Source: Oscillospiraceae bacterium
Lineage (GTDB): Bacteria; Bacillota; Clostridia; Oscillospirales; Acutalibacteraceae
Direction: 5' to 3'
Length of the DNA: 64,000 bases
Assembly (NCBI GenBank): GCA_015066205.1
Contig: SVOV01000001.1
Coordinates: forward strand, 122,913-186,912
Position numbers and translations under genes: made by a program. This document shows, piece after piece, positions 15,555-22,952 of the stretch. The notes beneath the pieces were generated by a model. It was not told where the DNA came from and did no database searches. It saw nothing but the letters and a program-made list of their open reading frames with translations. Every line of letters starts with the position of its first letter. Positions within the stretch are counted from its first letter, which is position 1.

Positions 15555-16652
15555 TTAAAGCTTTTCAAGTCCTACAGAGGCTCTGAGGATCATTCTTGCA
15601 TCCCCCGACGAGAGGCTTCCCGATCTGTCGATGTCGCCTCTTTCAAGGATGTCATCCGTTATTTCCTCAAGTAAAACGGAGGCTCTGAGCACAAATCTTG
15701 CGTCTGCCGCCGAAACTGCACCGTCGCAGTCGATGTCGCCTAAAAAGGGTGCAGTCAGAACGAATTCGATTATTTCCTTTACTCTCTGGAAACGGTCAGT
15801 TTCCGTCTTTGCTCCGTATGCGAGAACAAGAATATTTTTGCCGTCCTTTTCTGCCGTTGCAACAAGGCATTTCCCCGCAGAGTCCGTGGTTCCCGTTTTA
15901 AGCCCCGTTGCATATTCACAGTAATAAGAGCTTGACGGATCCAAAAGGAGATTTGTGTTTTCCCATATTATCCATTCGCCGGAATAAAAGGTAAAGCGCT
16001 TCTGCTGAATACTTGCCGTTGATGTTATAAAAACATTCTTTGTGGCTTCAATGGCGATAAGAGCCATATCCTCGGCAGTGGAATAATGCTTATCGTTGTC
16101 CCAGCCCTCAGGGTTTACAAAGCTCGTATTTTTACAGCCGAGCTCCTTAGCATAAGCGTTCATAAGTGAACAGAAATATGTAACGGCATCGGCGTTACTC
16201 ATGGAAGAATCTCCCGAATGGTGCCGTGCTACATTTACCGCTACCGTGTATGCCGCATCGTTTCCCGAGGGAAGAAGAAGAGCCGCAATAAGAGTGCGCA
16301 GCTTCAGCTTGTGTCCCTTTGATATAAGAGCAACGCTGGAGTTGGGCTGTCGCATATATATTTCGTCACCGACGGTTATAACATAGTCGGGTGACATATA
16401 TCTTAAAGCTACAAGGCTCGTCATAAGCTTGGTCGTGCTTGCAACCGAAATTCTCTGCTTTTCGTTTTTCTCATATATTGTTTTTCCGTCGGACAGATCA
16501 TATACAACAACGGCATTGATACCGGAGGCAAGCTCAGATATTTTACTGTTATTACCGACGGCGGCCGCAACGGATAATTCTACCCATAAAAGTGCCGCAC
16601 AAAGCAGAAAAATAAAGCAGGTCCTTTTTACAGTTTTCATCCCTTTTTTCAC
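15555..16652 (-). CDS. D-alanyl-D-alanine carboxypeptidase with C-terminal dockerin
   Basis: 365 residues. A signal peptide (hydrophobic 10-30) leads into an S11 peptidase domain: SVASTTKLMTS (S72-x-x-K75), LLPSGND (SxN, S129), and GLKTGTTDSAGKC (KTG). These are penicillin-binding DD-carboxypeptidases of the DacA/DacF class that trim peptidoglycan stem peptides. The usual C-terminal beta-domain and membrane anchor are absent; instead, residues 303-362 carry two dockerin repeats, DIDCDGAVSAADARFVLR and DIDRSGSLSSGDARMILR. The enzyme is therefore probably attached to a cohesin or the surface by protein interaction. The start is GTG 16652 or ATG 16640. It lies 3' of spoIID-spmA on the same strand, so a spore-cortex role is plausible. 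Confidence 0.9.
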   Translation of the reverse strand: MKKGMKTVKRTCFIFLLCAALLWVELSVAAAVGNNSKISELASGINAVVVYDLSDGKTIYEKNEKQRISVASTTKLMTSLVALRYMSPDYVITVGDEIYMRQPNSSVALISKGHKLKLRTLIAALLLPSGNDAAYTVAVNVARHHSGDSSMSNADAVTYFCSLMNAYAKELGCKNTSFVNPEGWDNDKHYSTAEDMALIAIEATKNVFITSTASIQQKRFTFYSGEWIIWENTNLLLDPSSSYYCEYATGLKTGTTDSAGKCLVATAEKDGKNILVLAYGAKTETDRFQRVKEIIEFVLTAPFLGDIDCDGAVSAADARFVLRASVLLEEITDDILERGDIDRSGSLSSGDARMILRASVGLEKL

Positions 16653-16676
16653 CCAAAATACTTTTTTATCGACAAA

Positions 16677-16705
16677 AGTATATCATATCCTTCGGGTTTT
16701 ATCAA
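16677..16705 (-). promoter_or_regulatory. Sigma-A-like promoter for the carboxypeptidase
   Basis: On the minus strand TTGATA, 17 bp, TATACT, about 25 bp upstream of the GTG start. It argues for vegetative transcription, perhaps in addition to a sporulation promoter I cannot see. Confidence 0.6.
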
Positions 16706-16733
16706 CTGTAAAAAAAGACCTGAATATTAAAAT

Positions 16734-17333
16734 TTATTTAAGATCACGGAGGCTTCTCAGAATCAGTATTTCCTTTGAATAGCCCTTTAATACCCATAAG
16801 GCTGATATGAGCTTTACTATATTCAGAGCAATAATTATAAGCACACCGAAGACGGGAACTATGAAAGTAAAGCAGAGAAGTCCGCTTAAAATAAGGACTG
16901 CCGTTTCGCAGATAACGGCCTTAAGGACCTGATTTGTATGGAAATTAAGATAGGGGGAATCCTTGTCCTTAAGTAAGGCAATTATAATTCCGATGATTCC
17001 CGTAAGATATAAGAGAAGAGCAAACAGACGGTTTTCCTTTACATCCTCTTCACTGAAAAGCTCTGTTCTGTCAAACTCATCAAATTCCTTTTTTCTTTTC
17101 TTTGACTGCTTTTCTTCATTTTCGGTATTCAGCTGCTGCTGGAGATCGGAAATTCTTTTCTCCTGTTCCTTTATCTGATTGTCAATTTCTTTTCTGTACC
17201 GCTCAAAGGGATCTGAAAGAGATGATGAGCTTTCTCTTTTTTTAGGTTCGCTTCCGTCGCAGTTTTTTCCGCATGTGGGGCAGGTAACAGCCTCGTCTTC
17301 ACATTCAAAACCGCAGATACCGCATATTTTCAT
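16734..17333 (-). CDS. Zinc-ribbon, coiled-coil membrane protein (DUF4870-like)
   Basis: 199 residues in three parts. Residues 1-25 form a zinc ribbon (CGICGF...CPTCGKNC). Residues 45-75 are a charged coiled coil (KEQEKRISDLQQQLNTENEE). From residue 100 there are three hydrophobic segments of the Tic20/DUF4870 pattern (RLFALLLYLTGIIGIIIALLKD, then SPYLNFHTNQ). The NFHxxQ motif between helices is the best marker of that family. Function unknown; it is a membrane-bound protein with a cytoplasmic metal-binding head. AAGGAAG-type RBS. It lies between the carboxypeptidase and spoIID genes. Confidence 0.75.
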   Translation of the reverse strand: MKICGICGFECEDEAVTCPTCGKNCDGSEPKKRESSSSLSDPFERYRKEIDNQIKEQEKRISDLQQQLNTENEEKQSKKRKKEFDEFDRTELFSEEDVKENRLFALLLYLTGIIGIIIALLKDKDSPYLNFHTNQVLKAVICETAVLILSGLLCFTFIVPVFGVLIIIALNIVKLISALWVLKGYSKEILILRSLRDLK

Positions 17334-17406
17334 TTTACCACTTCCTTTTTTTTAATTTTATTAAACCTTTCAGAATAATTCAAGCGGTTTAATGAAAACT
17401 TAAGAA

Positions 17407-18372
17407 TTAAATAATTTCAATTTCAACTCCCGTATAATAATGCCTTAATATTTCCTCCCAGCTGTAACCGAGCCGTGCAAGATAATCTGCTCCGTACTGC
17501 GAAAGACCTACCCCGTGGCCGTAGCCCTTTACATAAAAAACGACGCCTGAACTGTTAATTCCCGCTTTAATTGCCGCAGAGCGAAGAGAAAAGATGTCGC
17601 GTAGCTCGGGCCCCGAAAAGGCTTTTCCGCCTATTTTTATTTCTTTCAGATAGCCCGCCTCGGTGTATTCTCCCGCACTGAGCCACAGCTCCTTTTTGTC
17701 GGGCAGCTTTACACCCTCCTTTTCTAAAGCCGTCTTAAACTCATCAAAATCTACGGTGAGCTCGGATTCAGACCTCGGGCAGATAAGATCTCCGGGGCTT
17801 TCAACGCTTGTAAGATACGGAAGTCCCTTTGCCCAGACATTTTCGGAGCTCTCCGTCATCCCTGCACTCATTGAGTGATAAGCCGCGATTATAAGCTCTC
17901 CGTCGAAGGTAAGGGAATAATCTATTGCCTTATCTACTGCATTACAAAGCTTTTCATAGTAAGAATCGAAGCCGCCGCCCCATTTTTCTTTCATTTCGTC
18001 TTTTGTCATAAAAGCCTGATGCTTTTTATGGTCAGCGGAGATCACCGCACCGCCGAGGCTTTCATCGGAGCCTGCCTCCATATTTTTTCTTGCAAGAGTT
18101 GCCGCCGCACAGGTGAGTGCGGAAAGAGCCTCCGGGTGAAATTCGGCGGGCATCTCCGCCGCCACAACTCCGATTATGTATTCTCTGAATGAAAGCTCCT
18201 CGGTTTTATCCTCCTCGGGAAAATATACCGAAATACTGTCACCGGAAATGCCGTTTTCGGATATCGGCTTTTCTTCGGCGGGTGCATCAGTATTCAGTGC
18301 AAAAAGTGTAAGTGCAGGCACTGCCGCAGTAATGACAGCTATGAGTATTGAAAGCAATATATATTTTTTCAT
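17407..18372 (-). CDS. spoIID: Stage II sporulation protein D
   Basis: 321 residues. One N-terminal membrane anchor (ILLSILIAVITAAVPALTLFAL) is followed by the SpoIID domain: LSFREYIIGVVAAEMPAEFHPEALSA with the catalytic glutamate of AAEMP, AYHSMSAGMTESSENVW, and the end motif GYGHGVGLSQYGADYLARLGYSWEEILRHYYTG. SpoIID is a lytic transglycosylase that, with SpoIIP and SpoIIM, degrades septal peptidoglycan during engulfment. The ATG at 18372 overlaps the spmA stop (ATGA); ATG 18381 is an alternative. The upstream open frame lies inside spmA. Confidence 0.93.
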   Translation of the reverse strand: MKKYILLSILIAVITAAVPALTLFALNTDAPAEEKPISENGISGDSISVYFPEEDKTEELSFREYIIGVVAAEMPAEFHPEALSALTCAAATLARKNMEAGSDESLGGAVISADHKKHQAFMTKDEMKEKWGGGFDSYYEKLCNAVDKAIDYSLTFDGELIIAAYHSMSAGMTESSENVWAKGLPYLTSVESPGDLICPRSESELTVDFDEFKTALEKEGVKLPDKKELWLSAGEYTEAGYLKEIKIGGKAFSGPELRDIFSLRSAAIKAGINSSGVVFYVKGYGHGVGLSQYGADYLARLGYSWEEILRHYYTGVEIEII

Positions 18373-18944
18373 TTTTTCCATCCTTTTGAAAGTATTCTTT
18401 CGGCTATAAGTCCCGCTGTAAGAGCCGTAATTCCCGTACACCAGACAGGGATCATTATTGAAAAGGGGCTGCCGCTTCCCGCCGCCTGTCTTAACGAAGC
18501 GACTGTTGTGGGAATAAGAGTCAGTGCCGCCGTATTTATTACTACAAATCTTACGGTATCATCCTCGGCACTGTCAGTTCCCGACATCTCCTTCATTCTT
18601 CTTACCGCCTCAATTCCGAGAGGTGTTGCCGCATTTCCCAGTCCCAGGAGATTTGCCGTGATATTTGCAGTTACCGCCGAAATTACATCAGTTCCCCGAT
18701 ATGCGGGAAAAAGAAAGGAGGTGACAGGGGAGAAGAGCTTCTGTATTTTTTCACTGAGCCCCGAATCCTTCATAATTTCCGTTATCCCGTTCCACAGGCT
18801 CAAAGTCCCGAGAAGTCGCAGAGCGGTTTCAACCGCTTTCTCGGCAGAATTCAGTATCCCCCTTGACAGCTCACCCGTATTTCCCGTAAAAACGGCGGCG
18901 GCAAGAGAAAAGATGCACATAAATGCCCATATATAATTCATCAT
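18369..18944 (-). CDS. spmA: Spore maturation protein A
   Basis: 191 residues of the SpmA family. Signatures: MNYIWAFMCIFSLAAAVFTG, LRLLGTLSLWNGITEIMKDSGL, and NITANLLGLGNAATPLGIEAVRRM, with VINTAALTLIPTTVASLRQAAGS in the C-terminal half. SpmA and SpmB are membrane proteins involved in spore-core dehydration. Here spmA is the first gene of a run with spoIID (4-base overlap), and spmB is elsewhere (5.1-5.6 kb). The ribosome binding site is weak. A sigma-E promoter is expected but I could not identify one convincingly. Confidence 0.93.
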   Translation of the reverse strand: MMNYIWAFMCIFSLAAAVFTGNTGELSRGILNSAEKAVETALRLLGTLSLWNGITEIMKDSGLSEKIQKLFSPVTSFLFPAYRGTDVISAVTANITANLLGLGNAATPLGIEAVRRMKEMSGTDSAEDDTVRFVVINTAALTLIPTTVASLRQAAGSGSPFSIMIPVWCTGITALTAGLIAERILSKGWKK

Positions 18945-19061
18945 ATTTAAGCTTATGCTTCTGATATTCGGTATATGCTCCTTAAAAATCCTCCGAAAAA
19001 CGAAAAAAACGACTGAATAAGGGTAAAAAATAAAAAAATGAGCAATATTAATGTTTAGATA

Positions 19062-19090
19062 TTGACTTTTATGGTAAAATATGTTATTTT
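19062..19090 (+). promoter_or_regulatory. Sigma-A promoter for the AbrB-like gene
   Basis: TTGACT (19062-19067), 17 bp, TATTTT (19085-19090), 33 bp before the ATG. Confidence 0.6.
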
Positions 19091-19122
19091 TGGGTAAAAG
19101 AAATACAGAAAGGATGAATTAT

Positions 19123-19374
19123 ATGAAAGCAACAGGTATTGTCAGAAAATTTGATGAAAACGGAAGATTCGTGCTTCCTATGGAGCTGAGAAAAAAGCTT
19201 CGCCTTACTTCTCAGGATGACGCTCTTGAAATATTTGTAGAGGATGATATGATAATTCTCAGAAAATATGAGCCCTCCTGTATTTTTTGCGGTGAAATGG
19301 AAGAGCTTATCGGCTATAAGGATAAAAAGGTCTGTAAAAAATGCGTGGAAAAAATCAATATTCTTGCAGAATAA
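19123..19374 (+). CDS. SpoVT/AbrB-type regulator with zinc ribbon
   Basis: 83 residues. The N-terminal swapped-hairpin DNA-binding domain reads ATGIVRKFDENGRFVLPMELRKKL, typical of AbrB (G-I-V-R-x-[VI/F]-D-x-x-G-R-[VF]-V-[IL]-P). The tail holds CIFCGEM and CKKC, a small zinc ribbon often found in clostridial relatives of transition-state regulators. The ATG at 19123 is preferred: AAAGG sits at the right distance, whereas ATG 19114 directly abuts it. Monocistronic, with promoter and terminator. Targets unknown. Confidence 0.88.
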   Translation: MKATGIVRKFDENGRFVLPMELRKKLRLTSQDDALEIFVEDDMIILRKYEPSCIFCGEMEELIGYKDKKVCKKCVEKINILAE

Positions 19375-19394
19375 AATAAAAGCAGTTCCCCTTG

Positions 19395-19427
19395 GCGGAG
19401 TGTTCGTAAGGACACTCCGCAGTTTTA
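19395..19427 (+). terminator. Terminator of the AbrB-like gene
   Basis: GCGGAGTGT / ACACTCCGC stem, then AGTTTTAT. Confidence 0.75.
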
Positions 19428-19577
19428 TTCGCCTTTCGGCGAGTTTTATTGCTTCGCAGTGATATTTGTCTTGCAACAAGTGATATTGCCTTCGGACAGT
19501 TTTGTGCGAATAAAATAACACTGAAGCCGTAAGGCTTCAATATCACTTTTGATTTATCAAAAATATAACTGCAAATT
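19428..19577. repeat. Dispersed GTGATATT-type palindromic element, copy A
   Basis: A non-coding block made of short hairpins (CGCCTTTCGGCG; GAAGCCGTAAGGCTTC) and repeated GTGATATT units (19456, 19480 and their complement AATATCAC near 19540). Bases 19511-19577 match the reverse complement of 63934-64000 with a single difference by eye. It has no ORF and no transposase, and looks like a MITE- or REP-like element inserted between convergent genes. Confidence 0.75.
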
Positions 19578-19578
19578 G

Positions 19579-19610
19579 AAAAGGCGAAGAGAGAATTCCC
19601 TTCGCCTTTA
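19579..19610 (-). terminator. Terminator of the transglutaminase-domain gene
   Basis: AAGGCGAAG / CTTCGCCTT perfect stem next to the minus-strand stop codon. Confidence 0.75.
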
Positions 19611-19612
19611 TA

Positions 19613-21379
19613 TTATTTACCCGAATAAAACCAGCTGTCTGTATTTTCAAGCTTAACGCTTCCTCTTAAAATAAGACGGGCATCGGATGCCGTGAGAACC
19701 TCTCCCTTTATATCTGTCTGAGTAATATTTCCCGCAGAAATAAACCAGTTTGCATCATTTTTTTCAAGACCTACTGAGGCTCTGAGAGTAAGTCTTGCAT
19801 CAGAAGCTGTAATTTCGCCGTTTGAATCAAGGTCGCCCTTTACAACAACAGAATATTCACTGCCGTCAGGAAGAGAAACCGTCATTCCGCTTCCGATTTT
19901 TTTATCTCCCGAAACCTCATTACCCTCGGTGTCCTTAACACAAGCACCGAGCACATCCGAGAGAAGCGTTTCGGCGGATACTCCGCTTTTTACTCCGACA
20001 GTGCTGTCTGTCAGGGCAATAATATTCATATCGGGCAGGTCTTCCGTACCCGCTATATTATCGGAATAATCATATTCCTTTTCCTTTTCAATGAAATAAA
20101 GCTCAATAAAGCCTGATATCATACAGCCGGGATCCTCGTAATAATCACGGGAGGCTATTGCAATAGTGACCTCGCCCTCTGCCTTTACCGTAAGTCTGCC
20201 GTCCTTTGTGATGTCGGCGGTTTCGGGTGTCAGACATTCGTAGGTAATTACTCTGCCCTCAGCCTTTTCGCTCTCGACCCATATGGGCTCGGGAAGAGTG
20301 TATTTCTCACCTATCAGAAATGTGGGTCTTCCGCAGGTAAAGGAATAAGAGGAGGCATCCCCCGGAAGTCTTATGGGAGCGGAATTAAAGGGAAGATAAA
20401 GCTTTTCTCCCCCGACTTCTCTGACTGTACAGCCTGCCATGATTCCGTTTTTATGAGCGTAGGACCATATCGAATCGCCGTAGCCTATCCAGCCGTCGGA
20501 ATAGCATTCGTCATTTACCATATCATCTCTTCTCTCGGGAGAGGATAAATACTGAAAGCCGTCACCGCCTCCGCCGGGGGCGGCATATCTGTTCTTTGAA
20601 AAATAGGGAACACAGCCATTGAGGGATGTTCCGCCCTCTGCCGCCGTACCGTAATACTCACTTGCGGGCATACCGCTTCTGTAATGGATGAATCTGCCGT
20701 CAATATAAAAAATGCTGTCGCCGTAAAGAACATATTCGCAGTTCATTCCCTCATAATAGGGAGAAACGCCCTCGATAAAATCCGTAAAGTACCAACGGGA
20801 GATAAATTCACGGTCATTTGTTCCGTAAACATCAAAAAGCGGGTCATAGAGATTCCAGCAGTTATCGTGATAAACCATGACCCAGCCGTGGTCGGTCTCT
20901 CTGCCGTCAAGATTTATAAAATCCTTCATATTGCCTCTCGTTCCCGCACAGAAGACCGCATTGACTCCCGCAAGACGCAGTACCTGTGAGATGAAAAGTC
21001 CGAGACCGAGGCAGTTTCCCGTTCTGTAGTAAAATACATCAATGGGGAAATAGTATGTTCCGCCCGTATAGGAGCGGTATTTTATATTTCTGTCTGCCCA
21101 GCCGACAACAGCCTGAGTTTTTTCGCGGTCGCTCCTGCAGTTTTTGGTAAGCTTATCTGCAAGCTTTTGCAGGATATCCCTGTCCTTTTCGCTTCCGAAT
21201 GAAAACTCAAGTCCGAAGCCGGGAAATCTTTCGATATATATATCATCAAGATACTGATATACGGCATCCGTGAGCTGAGGTGTCATTTCTATGGCTTTGG
21301 TGTCTGCCGCAAGACCTGTTACGGGACAAGCCGAAATAAGAATTATCAGACATAAAAACAAAGATACTGTTTTTTTCAT
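19613..21379 (-). CDS. Secreted transglutaminase-like protein with dockerin
   Basis: 588 residues. A signal peptide (MKKTVSLFLCLIILISACPV, cleavage near LAA) precedes a transglutaminase-like papain-fold core with a plausible Cys/His/Asp triad: YRTGNCLGLGLF (Cys123), TDHGWVMVYHD (His164) and WNLYDPLFD (Asp179). Bacterial members act as peptidases, cyclases or cross-linkers. Residues 345-400 resemble a Big-type beta domain (ETADITKDGRLTVKAEGEV). The C-terminus has two dockerin repeats, DLDSNGEITASDARLTLR and the weaker DIKGEVLTASDARLILR, whose first calcium loop is imperfect. It is divergently related in place to the AbrB gene and is followed upstream by another dockerin gene. The target is unknown. 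Confidence 0.85.
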   Translation of the reverse strand: MKKTVSLFLCLIILISACPVTGLAADTKAIEMTPQLTDAVYQYLDDIYIERFPGFGLEFSFGSEKDRDILQKLADKLTKNCRSDREKTQAVVGWADRNIKYRSYTGGTYYFPIDVFYYRTGNCLGLGLFISQVLRLAGVNAVFCAGTRGNMKDFINLDGRETDHGWVMVYHDNCWNLYDPLFDVYGTNDREFISRWYFTDFIEGVSPYYEGMNCEYVLYGDSIFYIDGRFIHYRSGMPASEYYGTAAEGGTSLNGCVPYFSKNRYAAPGGGGDGFQYLSSPERRDDMVNDECYSDGWIGYGDSIWSYAHKNGIMAGCTVREVGGEKLYLPFNSAPIRLPGDASSYSFTCGRPTFLIGEKYTLPEPIWVESEKAEGRVITYECLTPETADITKDGRLTVKAEGEVTIAIASRDYYEDPGCMISGFIELYFIEKEKEYDYSDNIAGTEDLPDMNIIALTDSTVGVKSGVSAETLLSDVLGACVKDTEGNEVSGDKKIGSGMTVSLPDGSEYSVVVKGDLDSNGEITASDARLTLRASVGLEKNDANWFISAGNITQTDIKGEVLTASDARLILRGSVKLENTDSWFYSGK

Positions 21380-21413
21380 ATTTTTCTCCCTGTACGAATT
21401 TTTCTTTCGCAGC

Positions 21414-21450
21414 TTTAAGAAAATACGGCAGAAGAAGTCTCTGCCGTATT
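21414..21450 (-). terminator. Terminator of the PEETT-linker dockerin gene
   Basis: AATACGGCAGA / TCTGCCGTATT perfect 11-bp stem, then TTTTCTT on the minus strand. Confidence 0.8.
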
Positions 21451-21469
21451 TGTTTTGCGTTATACAAAG

Positions 21470-22849
21470 CTATTTCAGTTTACCGAAAAGCTTATTTATA
21501 TCCTCAAGCCCTACCGAAGCTCTGAGAATTGTTCTTGCATCTGTTGCTCTGACAGAGGAATCGGCTTCAAGGTCTGCCGCGCTTATCTGATAAGCTTCCA
21601 TTATTTCAAGACCTACAGCGTGTCTTAATGCGCTTCTTGCATCCGTTGCCGAAATTTTACCGTCGCAGTCAACATCTCCGGGGACAACAATGTCCTTTTT
21701 GTCAAGAATATTTCCCTCGCTGTCCTTAAGAATAACCGTCATTCCCGTTGAAACAGGACTGTCAGTCTTTACGGTATTGCCGTCCTTATCAAGAAGCTCT
21801 GTGTTTTCGGGAATGCTTTCAAGAAGCTCCCTTATACTGCTTCCGTAAAGCACGAAAATATCTCCGCTTTCCGTAAGCTTTACGGAATTTTTCGCTTCGG
21901 GTCTTACTGCAATGACGGGAAGCATAGGAGTCACAATTATTTCTTTTTCACCGCAGGAGGTACAGATAAGCTCATCCGTGCCCTCTTCAAAGCTTGTAGC
22001 TTCCTTTAAGGTTTTTCTTATATAAGAATGCTCGTGCACCGTGCTTTCCTCTCGAGCAGTCGTGCTTTCCTCGGGAACAGTTGTGCTTTCCTCGGAATCC
22101 GTTGTGCTCTCCTCGGGAACAGTTGTGCTTTCCTCGGGAACAGTTGTGCTCTCCTCGGGAGCGGTTGTGCTTTCCTCGGGAGCGGTCGTTTCCTCGGGAG
22201 CAGTCGTTTCTTCGGGAGCAGTCGTTTCTTCGGGAGCGGTCGTTTCTTCGGGAGCGGTCGTTTCTTCGGGAGCGGGAAGGTCATATATAACCTCGCACCC
22301 GAAGGAGCTTACGGGGATGCTGTTGATATAGGCTCTTCCCGAAAAGCTGAAATCTGTTATTGCGGCGGTTTTTTCGTCATAAAGGGTGAATTCTATTGTT
22401 AAGAGGTGAAAATATCCGCTGTTGATATCAGTTTCATCCGTAATGTCTGCTTCGTCGAATTTTTCTTTCTCCCACAGCTGATCCTTAAAGAAAAAGCTGT
22501 ATAGTATCAGCCCGTCAAAATTGGCGTTATGCTCCCAGAAGAACAGATTATTGTTGAAATTCAAGGGACTTACCTGATTCGCATCCTCACCTGAAATAAC
22601 GCTGACCGATTCGATAACATCAGAGTTATAAGAAAATGATAAATCTCCGTTTGTAAGACCGATAAAGCTTTTTGCATAAAGCCTTGCCTCATCTTCCGTT
22701 ACAATAAGCTCAAATGACGGCGTTTCGTCGGCTTTTACGGGAAAGCCCGTAAAGACGCAGGAAAGCATGACCGCAAACGCTGTCAGAATGCAGAAAAAGG
22801 CTTTTTTTGAAAAAAACAGATATTTTTCTTTCGGAATCGGAGCTTTCAT
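21470..22849 (-). CDS. Secreted dockerin protein with cohesin-like N-domain and PEETT linker
   Basis: 459 residues from the ATG at 22849 (the open frame extends further, without RBS). A signal peptide ends near VKA (residue 40). Residues 43-195 are beta-rich (LSFSYNSDVIESVSVISG, LILYSFFFKD, HLLTIEFTLYDEKTAAITDFSFSG), in the order of strands seen in cohesin modules; this is a fold guess, not a family match. A Thr/Glu/Pro linker follows with five APEETT and about seven xPEESTT units. After it come HEHSYIRKTL and CTSCGEKE, a short beta region and a C-terminal dockerin: DVDCDGKISATDARSALR and DLEADSSVRATDARTILR. If the first domain is a cohesin, this protein is a small scaffoldin-like adaptor. 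Confidence 0.7.
   Translation of the reverse strand: MKAPIPKEKYLFFSKKAFFCILTAFAVMLSCVFTGFPVKADETPSFELIVTEDEARLYAKSFIGLTNGDLSFSYNSDVIESVSVISGEDANQVSPLNFNNNLFFWEHNANFDGLILYSFFFKDQLWEKEKFDEADITDETDINSGYFHLLTIEFTLYDEKTAAITDFSFSGRAYINSIPVSSFGCEVIYDLPAPEETTAPEETTAPEETTAPEETTAPEETTAPEESTTAPEESTTVPEESTTVPEESTTDSEESTTVPEESTTAREESTVHEHSYIRKTLKEATSFEEGTDELICTSCGEKEIIVTPMLPVIAVRPEAKNSVKLTESGDIFVLYGSSIRELLESIPENTELLDKDGNTVKTDSPVSTGMTVILKDSEGNILDKKDIVVPGDVDCDGKISATDARSALRHAVGLEIMEAYQISAADLEADSSVRATDARTILRASVGLEDINKLFGKLK
22041..22272. repeat. In-frame tandem repeat coding for the PEETT linker
   Basis: 18-bp units (about five, near 22185-22272) passing into 21-bp units (about seven, near 22041-22185), all in one reading frame on the minus strand. 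Near-identical units of this kind change copy number easily by slippage. Confidence 0.85.
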
Positions 22850-22889
22850 TTTTTTCACCCGGTATAAATAGATATATACTGTTTTTTTA

Positions 22890-22928
22890 CAAAACACTGC
22901 AGTTTGTCTCAGAAGCCGCAGTGTTTTG
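22890..22928 (-). terminator. Putative terminator of thrS
   Basis: CAAAACACTGC / GCAGTGTTTTG stem between thrS and the next gene; the U-run is part of the stem. Confidence 0.6.
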
Positions 22929-22952
22929 CCTGTCAGGAACAGAAAAAGGGAA

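Noticed and set aside
22041..22272. CRISPR-like array of short repeats
   Set aside because: The units are contiguous with no spacers and keep one reading frame coding for a Thr/Glu/Pro linker. No cas gene is in the window.
22018..22402. Overlapping ORFs in several frames across the linker region (Lys/Arg/Pro-rich and Gly/Ser-rich repeats)
   Set aside because: These are shadows produced by the 18/21-bp repeat in other frames; no RBS or start context supports them.
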